From contig NC_082410.1 of assembly GCF_004011695.2 (NCBI RefSeq), forward strand, positions 496,001-560,000: a stretch of 64,000 bases of DNA, read 5' to 3'. Origin of the DNA: Ascochyta rabiei. Its lineage: Eukaryota; Ascomycota; Dothideomycetes; Pleosporales; Didymellaceae. Position 1 is the first letter of the stretch. The number at the start of each line of letters is the position of its first letter. Positions 10,977 through 20,366 of this stretch are shown piece by piece. Under the pieces are notes generated by a model. The model was not told where the DNA came from, searched no databases, and worked only from the letters and a program-made list of their open reading frames with translations. Position numbers and translations under genes: made by a program.

Positions 10977-11382
10977 GTTTTGTGATGATAAGCAGAGAGG
11001 GAGCGTTGGGTGCAGCATTCTTGTTGGAGCCGGGGCGGCTCGTCTGCATTGATCTCAGGCACAGGGAGGCCAGAGAAGGCCGCTTTCCCAGCCTGCTTAG
11101 ATGTATAATAGCCCACGCGGTCTGCTAGAATTACAGCATATTCTTTTCACGTCAAGCTCGTCCTGTTTATGTGGCAGCCAACGCTGTTCACGTCGAAGCA
11201 AAGTCTGGCTATATTGCTGTCGATTGGGTGAATGAGTGCATAATCATGACTTCTCCACTGGACCACGCGCGTGTCTCGAGTCGGCCCTCGGCGGTCCGGC
11301 GTCGGCGTCGGCTTGGCGCTGATCATGTGCGTGGAAAAGTATGGCATGACCTCTACGCGCAGCTACTTCGCCGTATGCCGTC
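10977..11382. other. Intergenic region, rpn2 to COX10
   Basis: 406 bp holding the rpn2 3' end and the COX10 promoter. Small ORFs here overlap the COX10 leader and show no family resemblance. Confidence 0.5.
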
Positions 11383-13035
11383 ATGAGCCTTCGACCGGGG
11401 CTGCCACGATGGACTGCTGGCCGCGATGCGAACACGATATGCCTGCAGTGCTGGCGAAAGCTGCTGGCGCGATCACCGACGCCCTCGCGCCAGGCCTTCT
11501 CGACCAGGCCATCCCATAGAGCCGGCGCCGTGGCCGTGGGCAAGAGCCGGAACTCGTTCAGCAACGACTTCTTCGGCAAGAACTCGCTCCTGAAGGACTC
11601 GTTCTGGCAGCCAAAAAGAGAACTGCAGAGCTCCATTGCCGCGGGCAAGCCTGGGGAACCACCATCGCTGTCGCCGCAAGATGCCACCACCGCAACCTCC
11701 ACAGAAGACGTCCTCCCGCACCGGCGGCGGAAGCGCGCCAAGGAAGTCGCTGCACAGTCTCCCACCAGAGAAGGCAGAGACGGCAGAGACGGCAGAGACG
11801 GCAGAGACGGCAGAGACGGCAGAGACGGCAGAGACGGCAGAGACGGCAGAGACGGCAGAGACGGCAGAGACGGCAGAGACGGCAGAGAAGGCAGAGAAGG
11901 CAGCAAAGGCAGCGAAGCCTACCCCATCCCCCTCGACGCCTCGGCGCGCCTCGCCGACCTGGCCACGACCCAAACGTCGCTCAAACGCCTCTTCTTCACC
12001 TACCTCTCGCTCTCGAAACCACGCCTCTCCTTCCTCGTCGTCCTCACCGCCACCGCCACCTACAGCCTCTACCCCGTCCCGCAGCTGCTGTCCACGGCCG
12101 CGACCGCCACGCCCTCGCTGTCCGCGCTCACGCTCCTGTTCCTGACCACAGGCACTGCCCTGTGCAGCGCGTCGGCCAATGCCTTCAACATGCTCATGGA
12201 GCCCAAGTTCGACGCCCAGATGAGCCGCACACGTAACCGCCCGCTGGTGCGCAAGCTCATCTCGCCACGCGGCGCCGTCGTCTTCGCCGTCGCCTGCGGC
12301 ATCGTGGGCACCGGCGCGCTCTACTACGGCGTCAACCCCACCACGGCGCTGCTGGGCCTCGGCAACATTGTCCTCTATGCCGGCATTTACACCCCGCTGA
12401 AGCGCGTCTCGGTACTCAACACCTGGGTCGGCGCCGTCGTCGGCGGCCTGCCTCCGCTGATGGGCTGGACCGCCGCCGCAAGCCAGTACGCGCACGATGG
12501 GACCTGGGAGGAGCTCCTGTTCGGCCAAGGGAGCGCAGGCGGCTGGCTGTGCGCCGCGCTGCTCTTCGCCTGGCAGTTCCCGCACTTCAACTCGCTCAGC
12601 TGGTCCATTCGCGACGAGTACCGCGCCGCCGGCTACCGCATGCTAGCCTGGGTCAACCCGCGCCAGAACGGCCGCGTCGCGCTCCGCTACGCACTCCTCA
12701 TGTTCCCCGTCTGCATCGCGCTGTCCTACTGCGGCATCACAGACCCATCCTACATCGCCACCTCGTCGGCCGTGAATGGCTGGATGGCCTGGAAGGCCTG
12801 GCAGTTCTACAGAGCCGACGGCCACAAGGGCACAGCGAGAGGCCTGTTCTGGGCCAGTGTGTGGCACCTTCCCATCGTCATGGTGCTGGCCATGGCGCAG
12901 AAAAAGGGGCTGGGCGAGCGCCTGTACCGCAGTGTGTTTGGGTATGCGGATATCGACGACGACGAGCTGTACTACGAGGCCGGCGAGCTGGAAGACGAGG
13001 AGGCGGAATATCAGCGCCGACAGGTGGTGAGGTGA
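11383..13035 (+). CDS. COX10: Protoheme IX farnesyltransferase, mitochondrial (COX10)
   Basis: Single exon, 550 residues. Residues 1-50 are rich in Arg/Ser/Ala without acids, as in a mitochondrial presequence. Residues about 125-180 form a low-complexity linker with a GRD tripeptide repeat. The UbiA prenyltransferase domain then begins near residue 205: LSKPRLSFLVVLTAT is the first membrane helix, NAFNMLMEPKFDAQMSRTRNRPL carries the family's NxxxDxxxD-type aspartate motif for farnesyl diphosphate/Mg2+, and GIYTPLKR and a DEYRAAGYRML second aspartate region follow. Several hydrophobic helices are visible. It converts heme b to heme O in the inner membrane, the first step to heme A for cytochrome c oxidase. 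The start at 11383 keeps the full presequence. The C-terminal tail is acidic. Confidence 0.94.
   Translation: MSLRPGLPRWTAGRDANTICLQCWRKLLARSPTPSRQAFSTRPSHRAGAVAVGKSRNSFSNDFFGKNSLLKDSFWQPKRELQSSIAAGKPGEPPSLSPQDATTATSTEDVLPHRRRKRAKEVAAQSPTREGRDGRDGRDGRDGRDGRDGRDGRDGRDGRDGRDGRDGREGREGSKGSEAYPIPLDASARLADLATTQTSLKRLFFTYLSLSKPRLSFLVVLTATATYSLYPVPQLLSTAATATPSLSALTLLFLTTGTALCSASANAFNMLMEPKFDAQMSRTRNRPLVRKLISPRGAVVFAVACGIVGTGALYYGVNPTTALLGLGNIVLYAGIYTPLKRVSVLNTWVGAVVGGLPPLMGWTAAASQYAHDGTWEELLFGQGSAGGWLCAALLFAWQFPHFNSLSWSIRDEYRAAGYRMLAWVNPRQNGRVALRYALLMFPVCIALSYCGITDPSYIATSSAVNGWMAWKAWQFYRADGHKGTARGLFWASVWHLPIVMVLAMAQKKGLGERLYRSVFGYADIDDDELYYEAGELEDEEAEYQRRQVVR
11773..11916 (+). repeat. 9-bp coding minisatellite in COX10 (GRD repeat)
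   Basis: Twelve perfect tandem copies of GGCAGAGAC (11773-11880) are followed by degenerate copies encoding GRE, GRE, GSK and GSE. The unit is 9 bp, so copy-number change keeps the reading frame. The repeat falls between the mitochondrial presequence and the first membrane helix, where a variable linker can be tolerated. The perfect identity of twelve copies implies recent expansion or ongoing homogenisation. Confidence 0.9.
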
Positions 13036-14096
13036 GACGAGGCTGTGAGGCGAGAAGACGCCGTTCCGCTTCAACCTTGAGCAGCGAAGTGCACGGAGAG
13101 GAGTGCCTTGTTCGTCACGACACGATACGTTTCTCTGTACTATATCTGTCACACATTTACTTTCACATTCACATCCACATTTGTCTTCACGTTGTCATCC
13201 ACATCCACATCCACATCCACATCCACATCCACATCCACATCCACATCCACATCCACATCCACATCCACATCCCCCACCCCACCAATCCACCAACCCAACC
13301 CCTACTCGTCACCCCAAGCCCACCACCAGCCAAGTCCAGACCACCCCCGAACAGTCTCGATAATCAACAAGTGCTATCTTCTAGCTACAAGCTTCCTGTC
13401 TGAGGAGGCATTGCGCGTAGAGGAGAGTACTGCTAGATCAATGTATTAGATCAATGTACTACTCGTAAGCTTTCTTCTTCTTCTTCTTCTTCTTCTTAAG
13501 CTTCTTCTTCTTCTTCTTCTTCTTCTTTCTTCGCCTTTCCTTTCCTCTCCTTTCCTGGTACTTACTACCTTTTCTCTACCTCCTACTTCTCCCCTCTTTC
13601 CCCCCCTCCTTTTTTTTTTCTTATTTTTTTCTTATTCTTTTTTTTATTCTTTTTTTATTTTTTTTATTATTTTTTTAGCTGTGTGGGTGTAGGGGTATAA
13701 TTACAATTTTAATAACAATTCTAATTATAATTCTTATTCTTATTCTGATTTAGAGGTAGAGGTAGAGGTAGGGATTAGGGGTTAGAGGTTAGGTTTTTCT
13801 TCTTCTTCTTCCTTTCTTCGCCTTTCCTTTCCTCTCCTTTCCTGGTACTTACTACCTTTTCTCCACCTCCTACCTCTCCCCTCTTTCCCCCCTCCTTTTT
13901 TTTTCTTATTCTTTTCTAGTTCTTTTCTTATTCTTTTCTTGTTCTTTTCTTATTCTTTTTGTTATTTTTTAGCTGTGTAGGTGTAGGGGTATAATTACAA
14001 TTTTAATAACAATTTTAATTCTTATTCTTATTCTTATTCTAATTCTGATTCTGATTTAGAGGTAGAGGTAGGGATTAGGGGTTAAAGGTTAGGTTT

Positions 14097-14170
14097 TTCT
14101 TCTTCTTCTTCTTCTTCTTCTTCTTCTTCTTCTTCTTCTTCTTCTTCTTCTTCTTCTTCTTCTTCTTCTT

Positions 14171-14200
<30 letters not shown>
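14097..14200 (+). repeat. (TTC)n microsatellite, about 34 units
   Basis: An uninterrupted TTC/GAA triplet tract of about 104 nt between large repeat copies 2 and 3. Long perfect GAA-TTC tracts can form triplex DNA and are length-unstable. Confidence 0.92.
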
Positions 14201-14201
<1 letters not shown>

Positions 14202-14460
14202 AGCTTCTTCTTCTTCTTTTGCCTTTCCTGGTACTTGCTACCTTTTCTCTACCTCCTACCTCTCCCCTCTTTCCCCCCTCCTTTTTTTTTTCTTGTTTTT
14301 TTCTTGTTCTTTTTTTTGTTCTTTTCTTGTTCTTTTTATTATTATTTTGGCTGTGTGGGTGTGGGGTATAATTACTATTTCAATAATAATTCTAATTCTT
14401 ATTCTTATTCTGATTCTGATTTAGAGGTAGAGGTAGGGATTAGGGGTTAAAGGTTAGGTT

Positions 14461-14535
14461 TTTCTTCTTCTTCTTCTTCTTCTTCTTCTTCTTCTTCTTC
14501 TTCTTCTTCTTCTTCTTCTTCTTCTTCTTCTTCTT

Positions 14536-14565
<30 letters not shown>
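14461..14565 (+). repeat. (TTC)n microsatellite, about 34 units
   Basis: A second uninterrupted TTC tract of about 105 nt between large repeat copies 3 and 4, nearly identical in length to the previous one. This suggests the tract and the flanking unit were duplicated together. A third, shorter tract interrupted by AAGCTT lies at 14827-14940. Confidence 0.92.
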
Positions 14566-14566
<1 letters not shown>

Positions 14567-14906
14567 AGCTTCTTCTTCTTCTTTTGCCTTTCCTGGTACT
14601 TGCTACCTTTTCTCTACCTCCTACCTCTCCCCTCTTTCCCCCCCTCCTTTTTTTTCTTGTTTTTTTCTTGTTCTTTTTTTTGTTCTTTTCTTGTTCTTTT
14701 TATTATTATTTTGGCTGTGTGGGTGTGGGGGTATAATTACTATTTCAATAATAATTCTAATTCTTATTCTTATTCTGATTCTGATTCAGAGGTAGAGGTA
14801 GGGATTAGGGGTTAAAGGTTAGGTTTTTCTTCTTCTTCTTCTTCTTAAGCTTCTTCTTAAGCTTCTTCTTCTTCTTCTTCTTCTTCTTCTTCTTCTTCTT
14901 CTTCTT

Positions 14907-14937
<31 letters not shown>

Positions 14938-15185
14938 AGCTTCTTCTTCTTCTTAAGCTTCTTCTTCTTCTTTTGCCTTTCCTGGTACTTGCTACCTTTT
15001 CTCTACCTCCTACCTCTCCCCTCTTTCCCCCCCTCCTTTTTTTTTCTTGTTTTTTTCTTATTCTTTTCTTGTTCTTTTTGTTATTTTTTTGGCTGTGTGG
15101 GTGTAGGGGTACAATTCTAATCACAATTCTGATCACAATTCTGATTCTGATTCTTATTCTTATTCTGATTACAATTCTGATTTAG

Positions 15186-15222
15186 AGGTAGGGATTAGGG
15201 GTTAGGGGTTAGGGGTTAGGTT
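15186..15222 (+). repeat. Telomere-like TTAGGGG repeats
   Basis: The G-rich end of the fifth large repeat copy holds GGGATTAGGGG followed by three further TTAGGGG-type units. Earlier copies have only one unit (GGGATTAGGGGTTA(A/G)AGGTTAGG). Filamentous ascomycete telomeres are normally TTAGGG, so this is a close but not exact match. Confidence 0.7.
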
Positions 15223-15599
15223 TGTGTCTGTGTGTACATGTACATGTACTTGTACTTGTACATGTACTTATACTTGTACTTGTACTTGTACGCAGACAGA
15301 GAGATGAGAGATGAGAGATGAGAGATGAGAGATGAGAGATGAGAGATAGCAACAAACGGATAAGATATGCGTAGTTGGGTACAAAGGGGAAGGAAGAACA
15401 CGGACGGGCTAGTGCAGCACGGGTAGAATGCAGGGGAGGCAATGGGGTGCATTGGGGTGTATGGAAGTACATCCATCCTCTTCCTCGCATCGCATCGCAT
15501 CGCATCGCATCGCATCGCATTTCATTTCATTTTGCCTACACGCAATCTCAATCGAGGCTTGTCCTCGCTCACGCCGGGTATTTCCTCAACTACGCATTG

Positions 15600-18500
15600 T
15601 TAGCTTGGCATCTCCGAATCGGGAGGAAGACGTACGTCTAAACTGAGGTACTGGCTCGTCATCTTGCTCTGATCGCGCATGACGCCCACGAGCGTCTCGC
15701 TCTCCTGGAAGAAGCCGGCTTTCAGGCTGATGACGATGAACTGCATGCCCGGGCTGGCGTGCTCGCGGACGTACTTTGCGACGCGGCTGACGTTGACGTT
15801 GTCGAGGGCGGCGTCGACTTCATCGAGCACGAAGAAGGGACTCGGTTGGTAGCTGTGGATGGCGAAGAGCAGGGCGAGGGCAGCGATCGTCTTCTCGCCG
15901 CCGGAGAGGTGCTCCATGTCGCGGAAGCGCTTGAGCGGGGGCATGGCGTGGTATTTTAGCCCCGCTAGGTACGGCTCCGTGCTGTCTTCCATGTCGAGGT
16001 ACGCTTGCCCGCCGAGAGGGAACTGGGGGGATTTGGTCAGGTCCTTGTAGGTGCCGCCAATGTTCTCGGAGATGTGGTTGAAGGCTTTCATGAAGAGGTC
16101 GTGGCGCCGCTGCTTTACGTCTTCAAACGCCTTCTTGGCTGTGGCTGCTCGCTTGCGCGTGCTGGCAAAGTCGGCGTCGACGGCCGCGAGGCGCGCTTCG
16201 GTGGCTGCTAGACGCTCGCCGGCGCGCATGTTGGGTGTTGCTTTTGAAATGTCCGTCTCCAGGCGGGTGATTGTGTCGGTGAGACGGGCTTCGGCTTCAC
16301 GCAGGGCGGAGAGGACGGCGGACTGGACCTTGTCGTCTTGCGAGTCCTCCTGCTGGGTGTTAGTTGGGTTGGAAGAGAGGGAGGGGTGGCCTACGTTTTC
16401 GAGTATCTCGAGAAGCTCAGTCTTGAGCTCTTCCTCGAGCTCTTCGAAGTCGACGTCGATACCGTAGTCGTCCACCTCTGGTTGCTGGATCTGTGTGTTG
16501 TCAGGGTCCTCGTCAACATCCATGGCGTCCGCATCAGGGCGAGGCAGATCCGTCATGGGCAACGAGGTGAGGGGGTTGGAGTCGGGTGTAAGCGGGATGT
16601 GGATCTCGTTCACCCTGCACTCTTTGAGCGTGTTGTATCGGCTCGTTGCGCTCGTCTTGATCTTGGCTTCTTCCACGTCAACCTCCCTCAGTACCTTCTT
16701 GACCTTTTCGTTGCGCTGATCGAGGGCACGGCGTGCTTCCTTGACAGCAACAGCTCGTGCGGTCAGCTTCTCCTCCAAAGCTTGGCGCTTCTCTTGCAGC
16801 TCCTCTAGCTCGGCCTCGAGAACATCTCTCGAGTTCTGCAGCTCCTCTTGCTTCGCCTGGTGCTCTGCAAGCTGAGCATCGATTCGCCCAATCTTGCTCT
16901 CGGCCACTTGAAGACGGTCCTCGATGCCCTGGAGCGAAGACTCGAGCTGCTTGAGCAGGAACGAGAGCTTGCTGCGCTGTCTGGTGAACTCGAGACGCTT
17001 CTCGGCAGCCTCCTGCTGGACTGTGCCCTGCTGGTCCTCGTAGTCTCGAATGGACGCGTAGCCGAGTCTTTGGCAGAAGGTGGCAAACACACCGTCGGTG
17101 ACTTGGTTGACCGAGTCTTGGAAGCCTCTGAGCTCGTCCTCTCTGTTTCGCAGTCGCTGCGTCTGCTGATCTAGGTTCGGTCGTACGCCTCTCAGTTCGC
17201 TCTTGTGGTGGGCCAGTTCTTTCTTCAGGCTATCGATGTTGCGTGACAGGGCCTTGGTTTCGTCCTGTGCGCGTCTGACTTGATCGGTCAGGTCTAGCAG
17301 CTCAGCCTCGATCGTCTGCTCTTGTTGTCGCGAACCCTCGAGTTTAGGGAGGTTGGCAAGCTCCTTCTGTATCGAATCGACACGGTCGCGGAGTGTCTGG
17401 TACGACTTCTCGTCCCACGCCTGCTCGCCGCCGTCGTCGTCACGATCCAGCTCGCCACCCGTCTGGGTTCCACCCTTGCTGATGACACGACCGTCCAGTG
17501 TTACCGCCTTGGCCTGCACACGACGCTCATACCTGAGCTCTTTGGCGATCTTTTCGGTGTCACAGATCATCGTGTTACCGCACGCTGCGGTCATGGCGCG
17601 CTCATGCTTCGGTTCGTAGTTGATGCAGTCGATGGCCAGGCGCATGCCTTTGTGCATGCCCTTGAGTTGCGAGTCGACGGCCTTGATCTGGATGGAGTCG
17701 AGTGGGTCAAAGGACATGATGCCGATGCGCTCCTGCTTGAGGTAAGCAATGCACTCCTTGGCAGTGGCTTCGGTGTCGACGATGACGGTCTCCATCTGAG
17801 GACCCAGCACTCGGCCCATCGCCTTGCGGTACTTGGCTTGCTTGGGGGTGATGAGGTCGCGGTACCGGCCGTGCACCTTGTCAGGACCGAGGCGAACGCG
17901 CAGTCGCTCGATGGCCTTGCGGGCTTCTTGCTGCTTTCGCGATTCGCGCCGGCTTCCCTCGACGATGCTGAGCTGCGTGGCGGATTCCTGCAGCATCTGG
18001 TTCTTCTCTTGGTAGTTCAGCTCCAGCTGTCGACGATCAGCGCGGAGCTTGTCCAGCTCTTTCTGCTTAGCGTTCCTGGCCGACTCGAGTTCCTTGATCT
18101 GGGACTTTTGCTCCTTGTGTCGCTCTTCGAGGCGGCCAATGTCAGCACTCAGGCGCGCTGCCGCCTTCTCGTGCGTGTCGACGCTTTGCTGCAGGTTCCT
18201 AACGTGATCACGATCCGTGTCGACCTCTCGCTTCAGCCGGTCGATCTGCATCTGGTCGGCGTGGGTGCGCTTCACAACGTCGCCGCGGAGCTGATTGTAC
18301 TCTTGGAGGTCCTGCTGGGAAAGCTCGCGGCCCTGTCGCTGGGAGGCCGCCCTGAAGTCGTCCTCCCACTTCTTCTCGGCTTTCTGCACCAGATCCAAGT
18401 CCTTTTTGACCTTTTGCACCTGCTGTGCTTCGGTGTCTCGCTTCTTCCTGAGGTCGGCAAGCACCGAGTCGTTCTTCTGGCGCTGGTGGTTGAGCAGGCG

Positions 18501-19564
18501 GATGGTCTCGTCGACTGGAGCGAGCTCGTTGGTGGTGTCCTCGATCTGCTTCTCCTTGTCCTTGATGCTGCGATCCGTCTTGCTCACGTCGCGCTTGACC
18601 TTGGCCTCGGCCTGTCTTTCCTGCTCGTGCTTGGTGTGGTACTTTTCGACGCTGCGCTTGTGCTCCTTCAGTTCCTCCTGGTGGGAGGCAATCTTGTCGC
18701 GCGCCTTCTCCATGGTCTGCTGGTAGAGGAACAGCTTCCACAGCGTCTTGGTGACGACGGCCTCGTCGCGCTCGGCCAGCTTGCGCTCGTACTCGTCTGC
18801 TTCGGCCTTTTGCTCCTGGTAGGTCTTGAGCTCGCCGTTGATGGCGCGACGCTCGTGGAGGTGCTTTGCGTTGTCCTCGGCGGCGGCCTCGGAGTCGGCC
18901 TTGAGCCTGTCGTAGTCGGGCTTTTGCTCGAGGGATCCAGAGATGCGCTCGACCTGCTCGGTGAGCTTGTCCGGGGCCATGGTGGCGATCTTCTCGACGT
19001 CGCCCTGGAAGACGAGGAAGTTCCTGGCCTTGACCAGGATGCTGTGCTCCTCGAGGGCGTCGTTGTACTCCTTGGCGGTGACCTGGCGGCGGTTGATGCG
19101 GTACTCGCTTGCGCCGGAGGGTGTGATGGTGCGCTGCCACTCGTGCTCTTGGTCGGCGTCGTCCTCGTAGACGGCCTTGACCCAGGCGTTCTGCGGGTTC
19201 TCGGCCTGTGTGCCGGAGTGGGTGTCGGCGTGGGACTCGGGGTTGGCATGGCCGTCGGTCGCGGTGCCGTCGGCGTTGATGTTGGCGTCGCGGATGATCC
19301 TGCCGCGGTAGACCATGTCCTGCAGCTTGTCCGACCGCAGCTGGGACGAGCGGACGCCGAGGACGAAGGAGATGGCGTCCATGCTGTTCGACTTGCCGGA
19401 GCCATTGGGGCCGATGATGGAGGTGAAGTACGAGTCGGCGAAGAGGAGGGTGTGGCGGCCGCGGTAGGACTTGAAGTCTGCGCGGGTCAGGGTCAGCGTG
19501 CGCAGGCGGTTGGCGGCGCGGTGGGGGACGTACTGTACACCTCCAGGCGCACCAGCTTCCCCAT
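15600..19564 (-). CDS. smc1: Structural maintenance of chromosomes protein 1 (cohesin Smc1)
   Basis: Exon 1 is 19564-19534 (MGKLVRLEVY). A GTACGT donor and GCAG acceptor join it to exon 2 at 19477, giving the family start EVYNFKSYRG. Features in order: Walker A GPNGSGKSNSMD (about residue 33); a long coiled coil; a hinge with GRVLGPQMETVIVDTEATAK and GRVISKGGTQTGGE; a second coiled coil; the ABC signature LSGGEKT; and Walker B FFVLDEVDAALDN near the C-terminus. A 45-nt segment (16350-16394) has a GTAGGC donor, a CTAAC branch site and a CAG acceptor and is probably an intron. It is stop-free and a multiple of three, so the protein is 1287 residues when spliced or 1302 when retained. Smc1 pairs with Smc3 and Scc1 to form the cohesin ring for sister-chromatid cohesion. 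The stop lies at 15600-15602. Confidence 0.96.
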
Positions 19565-20366
19565 GGCGGCGGTGGGCGGTGGGCGGTGGGCGTTGGGCGT
19601 CAGCTGTGTCGACAGCCGGGGCGCGGTGCAGGTCGAGTGCGTGGCGTGGGCAACGAAAGCGTGGCGGGGGTGCCTGCCGCGTCGTGGAGCCGCGTCGTTG
19701 GGCTGCGTCCGAGTTCGCGCGACAACCAAGGCTCAAAGACGCGTCGAGAGGGCGGTGATGATGCGCCCGCCGTAGCTAGCGCCTGGCCGAGAGCTCCACC
19801 CGAGTCCACCGTGACCGTTGACGGGGCATCTCGCATCTCGTCGTGCGTGTGCTGGCCGTCCACTTCCCCCGTCGGTGCTCTGAGCCTCGAGGCGTCTTTG
19901 CCGTCGCCATCAGCTGCTGGCCGCACTGCACCCGACTCACACCTGCTGCTGTCCCCGTGACCAGCCGCCGCCGCCCTCGTCGCAGTGTCGCGCTGTCGCT
20001 TGGACCTGGGTGCCAATCACCAGCGCGCATTCTCCCACGACACTCGTCCTCGACCGCTCGCGCACACGTCGAGCACCAGCGTCCACGCCAGCGTCCACGC
20101 CAGCCCCGCACCGCCCTGTCATGCGAGCAGGCGCTGCGTCTCTGCCTCGATAGCCTGGCCATCAACACCGTACGCTCTTTCCCCATGAAACCGTTGCTGT
20201 CTCCGCCGAGCCGTGGACATGGCCCAGCTCCGGCCACGACACCACAGACACAGACACAGACGACGGAAAACAGACGACAGAAAACAGAAAACAGACTACA
20301 GACTACACACCACACACCACACACCACAGACACAGACCACAGAAAACAGAAAACAGCTAACACGCC
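19565..20366. promoter_or_regulatory. Shared divergent promoter region of smc1 and gpc1
   Basis: 802 bp between two start codons that point away from each other, so both promoters lie here. The gpc1 side carries a long ACAGA/ACCACA low-complexity leader (about 20245-20358). Long ORFs on both strands are frame shadows of C-rich sequence and end without family resemblance. Confidence 0.55.

Larger units (their letters stand above)
13036..15599. repeat. Low-complexity block between convergent COX10 and SMC1
   Basis: A 2.5 kb intergenic stretch with no credible gene. In order it holds an ACATCC hexamer run (about 13197-13272); TTC tracts; five copies of a ~240-280 bp unit (about 13532-13797, 13819-14097, 14221-14462, 14586-14826, 14975-15222); a TGTAC-type run (15229-15292); a GAGAGAT-type run (15298-15346); and a CGCAT pentamer run (15486-15520). 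Each large unit has a CT-rich block, a poly-T stretch, GGCTGTGTGGGTG, an AT-rich ATTCTTATTCTGATT part and a G-rich AGAGGTAGGGATTAGGGG end. AAGCTT interrupts several TTC tracts. Pyrimidines are concentrated on the plus strand over almost the whole block. ORFs in it are products of triplet repeats. Confidence 0.88.

Noticed and set aside
11473..12585. Minus-strand ORF with a Val-Ser-Ala repeat
   Set aside because: Antisense of the COX10 minisatellite and membrane domain.
13197..13272. Possible CRISPR-like regular repeats
   Set aside because: Contiguous hexamers without spacers in a eukaryotic genome; a simple minisatellite.
14235..15136. ORFs in the TTC array (Phe/Leu/Ser- or Arg-rich)
   Set aside because: Pure triplet repeats read in three frames; no start context, no conserved sequence.
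17322..19775. Plus-strand ORF of 817 codons
   Set aside because: It lies antisense to SMC1 and arises because the coiled-coil codons have few stops on the other strand. It has no domain and its start falls in the SMC1 promoter.
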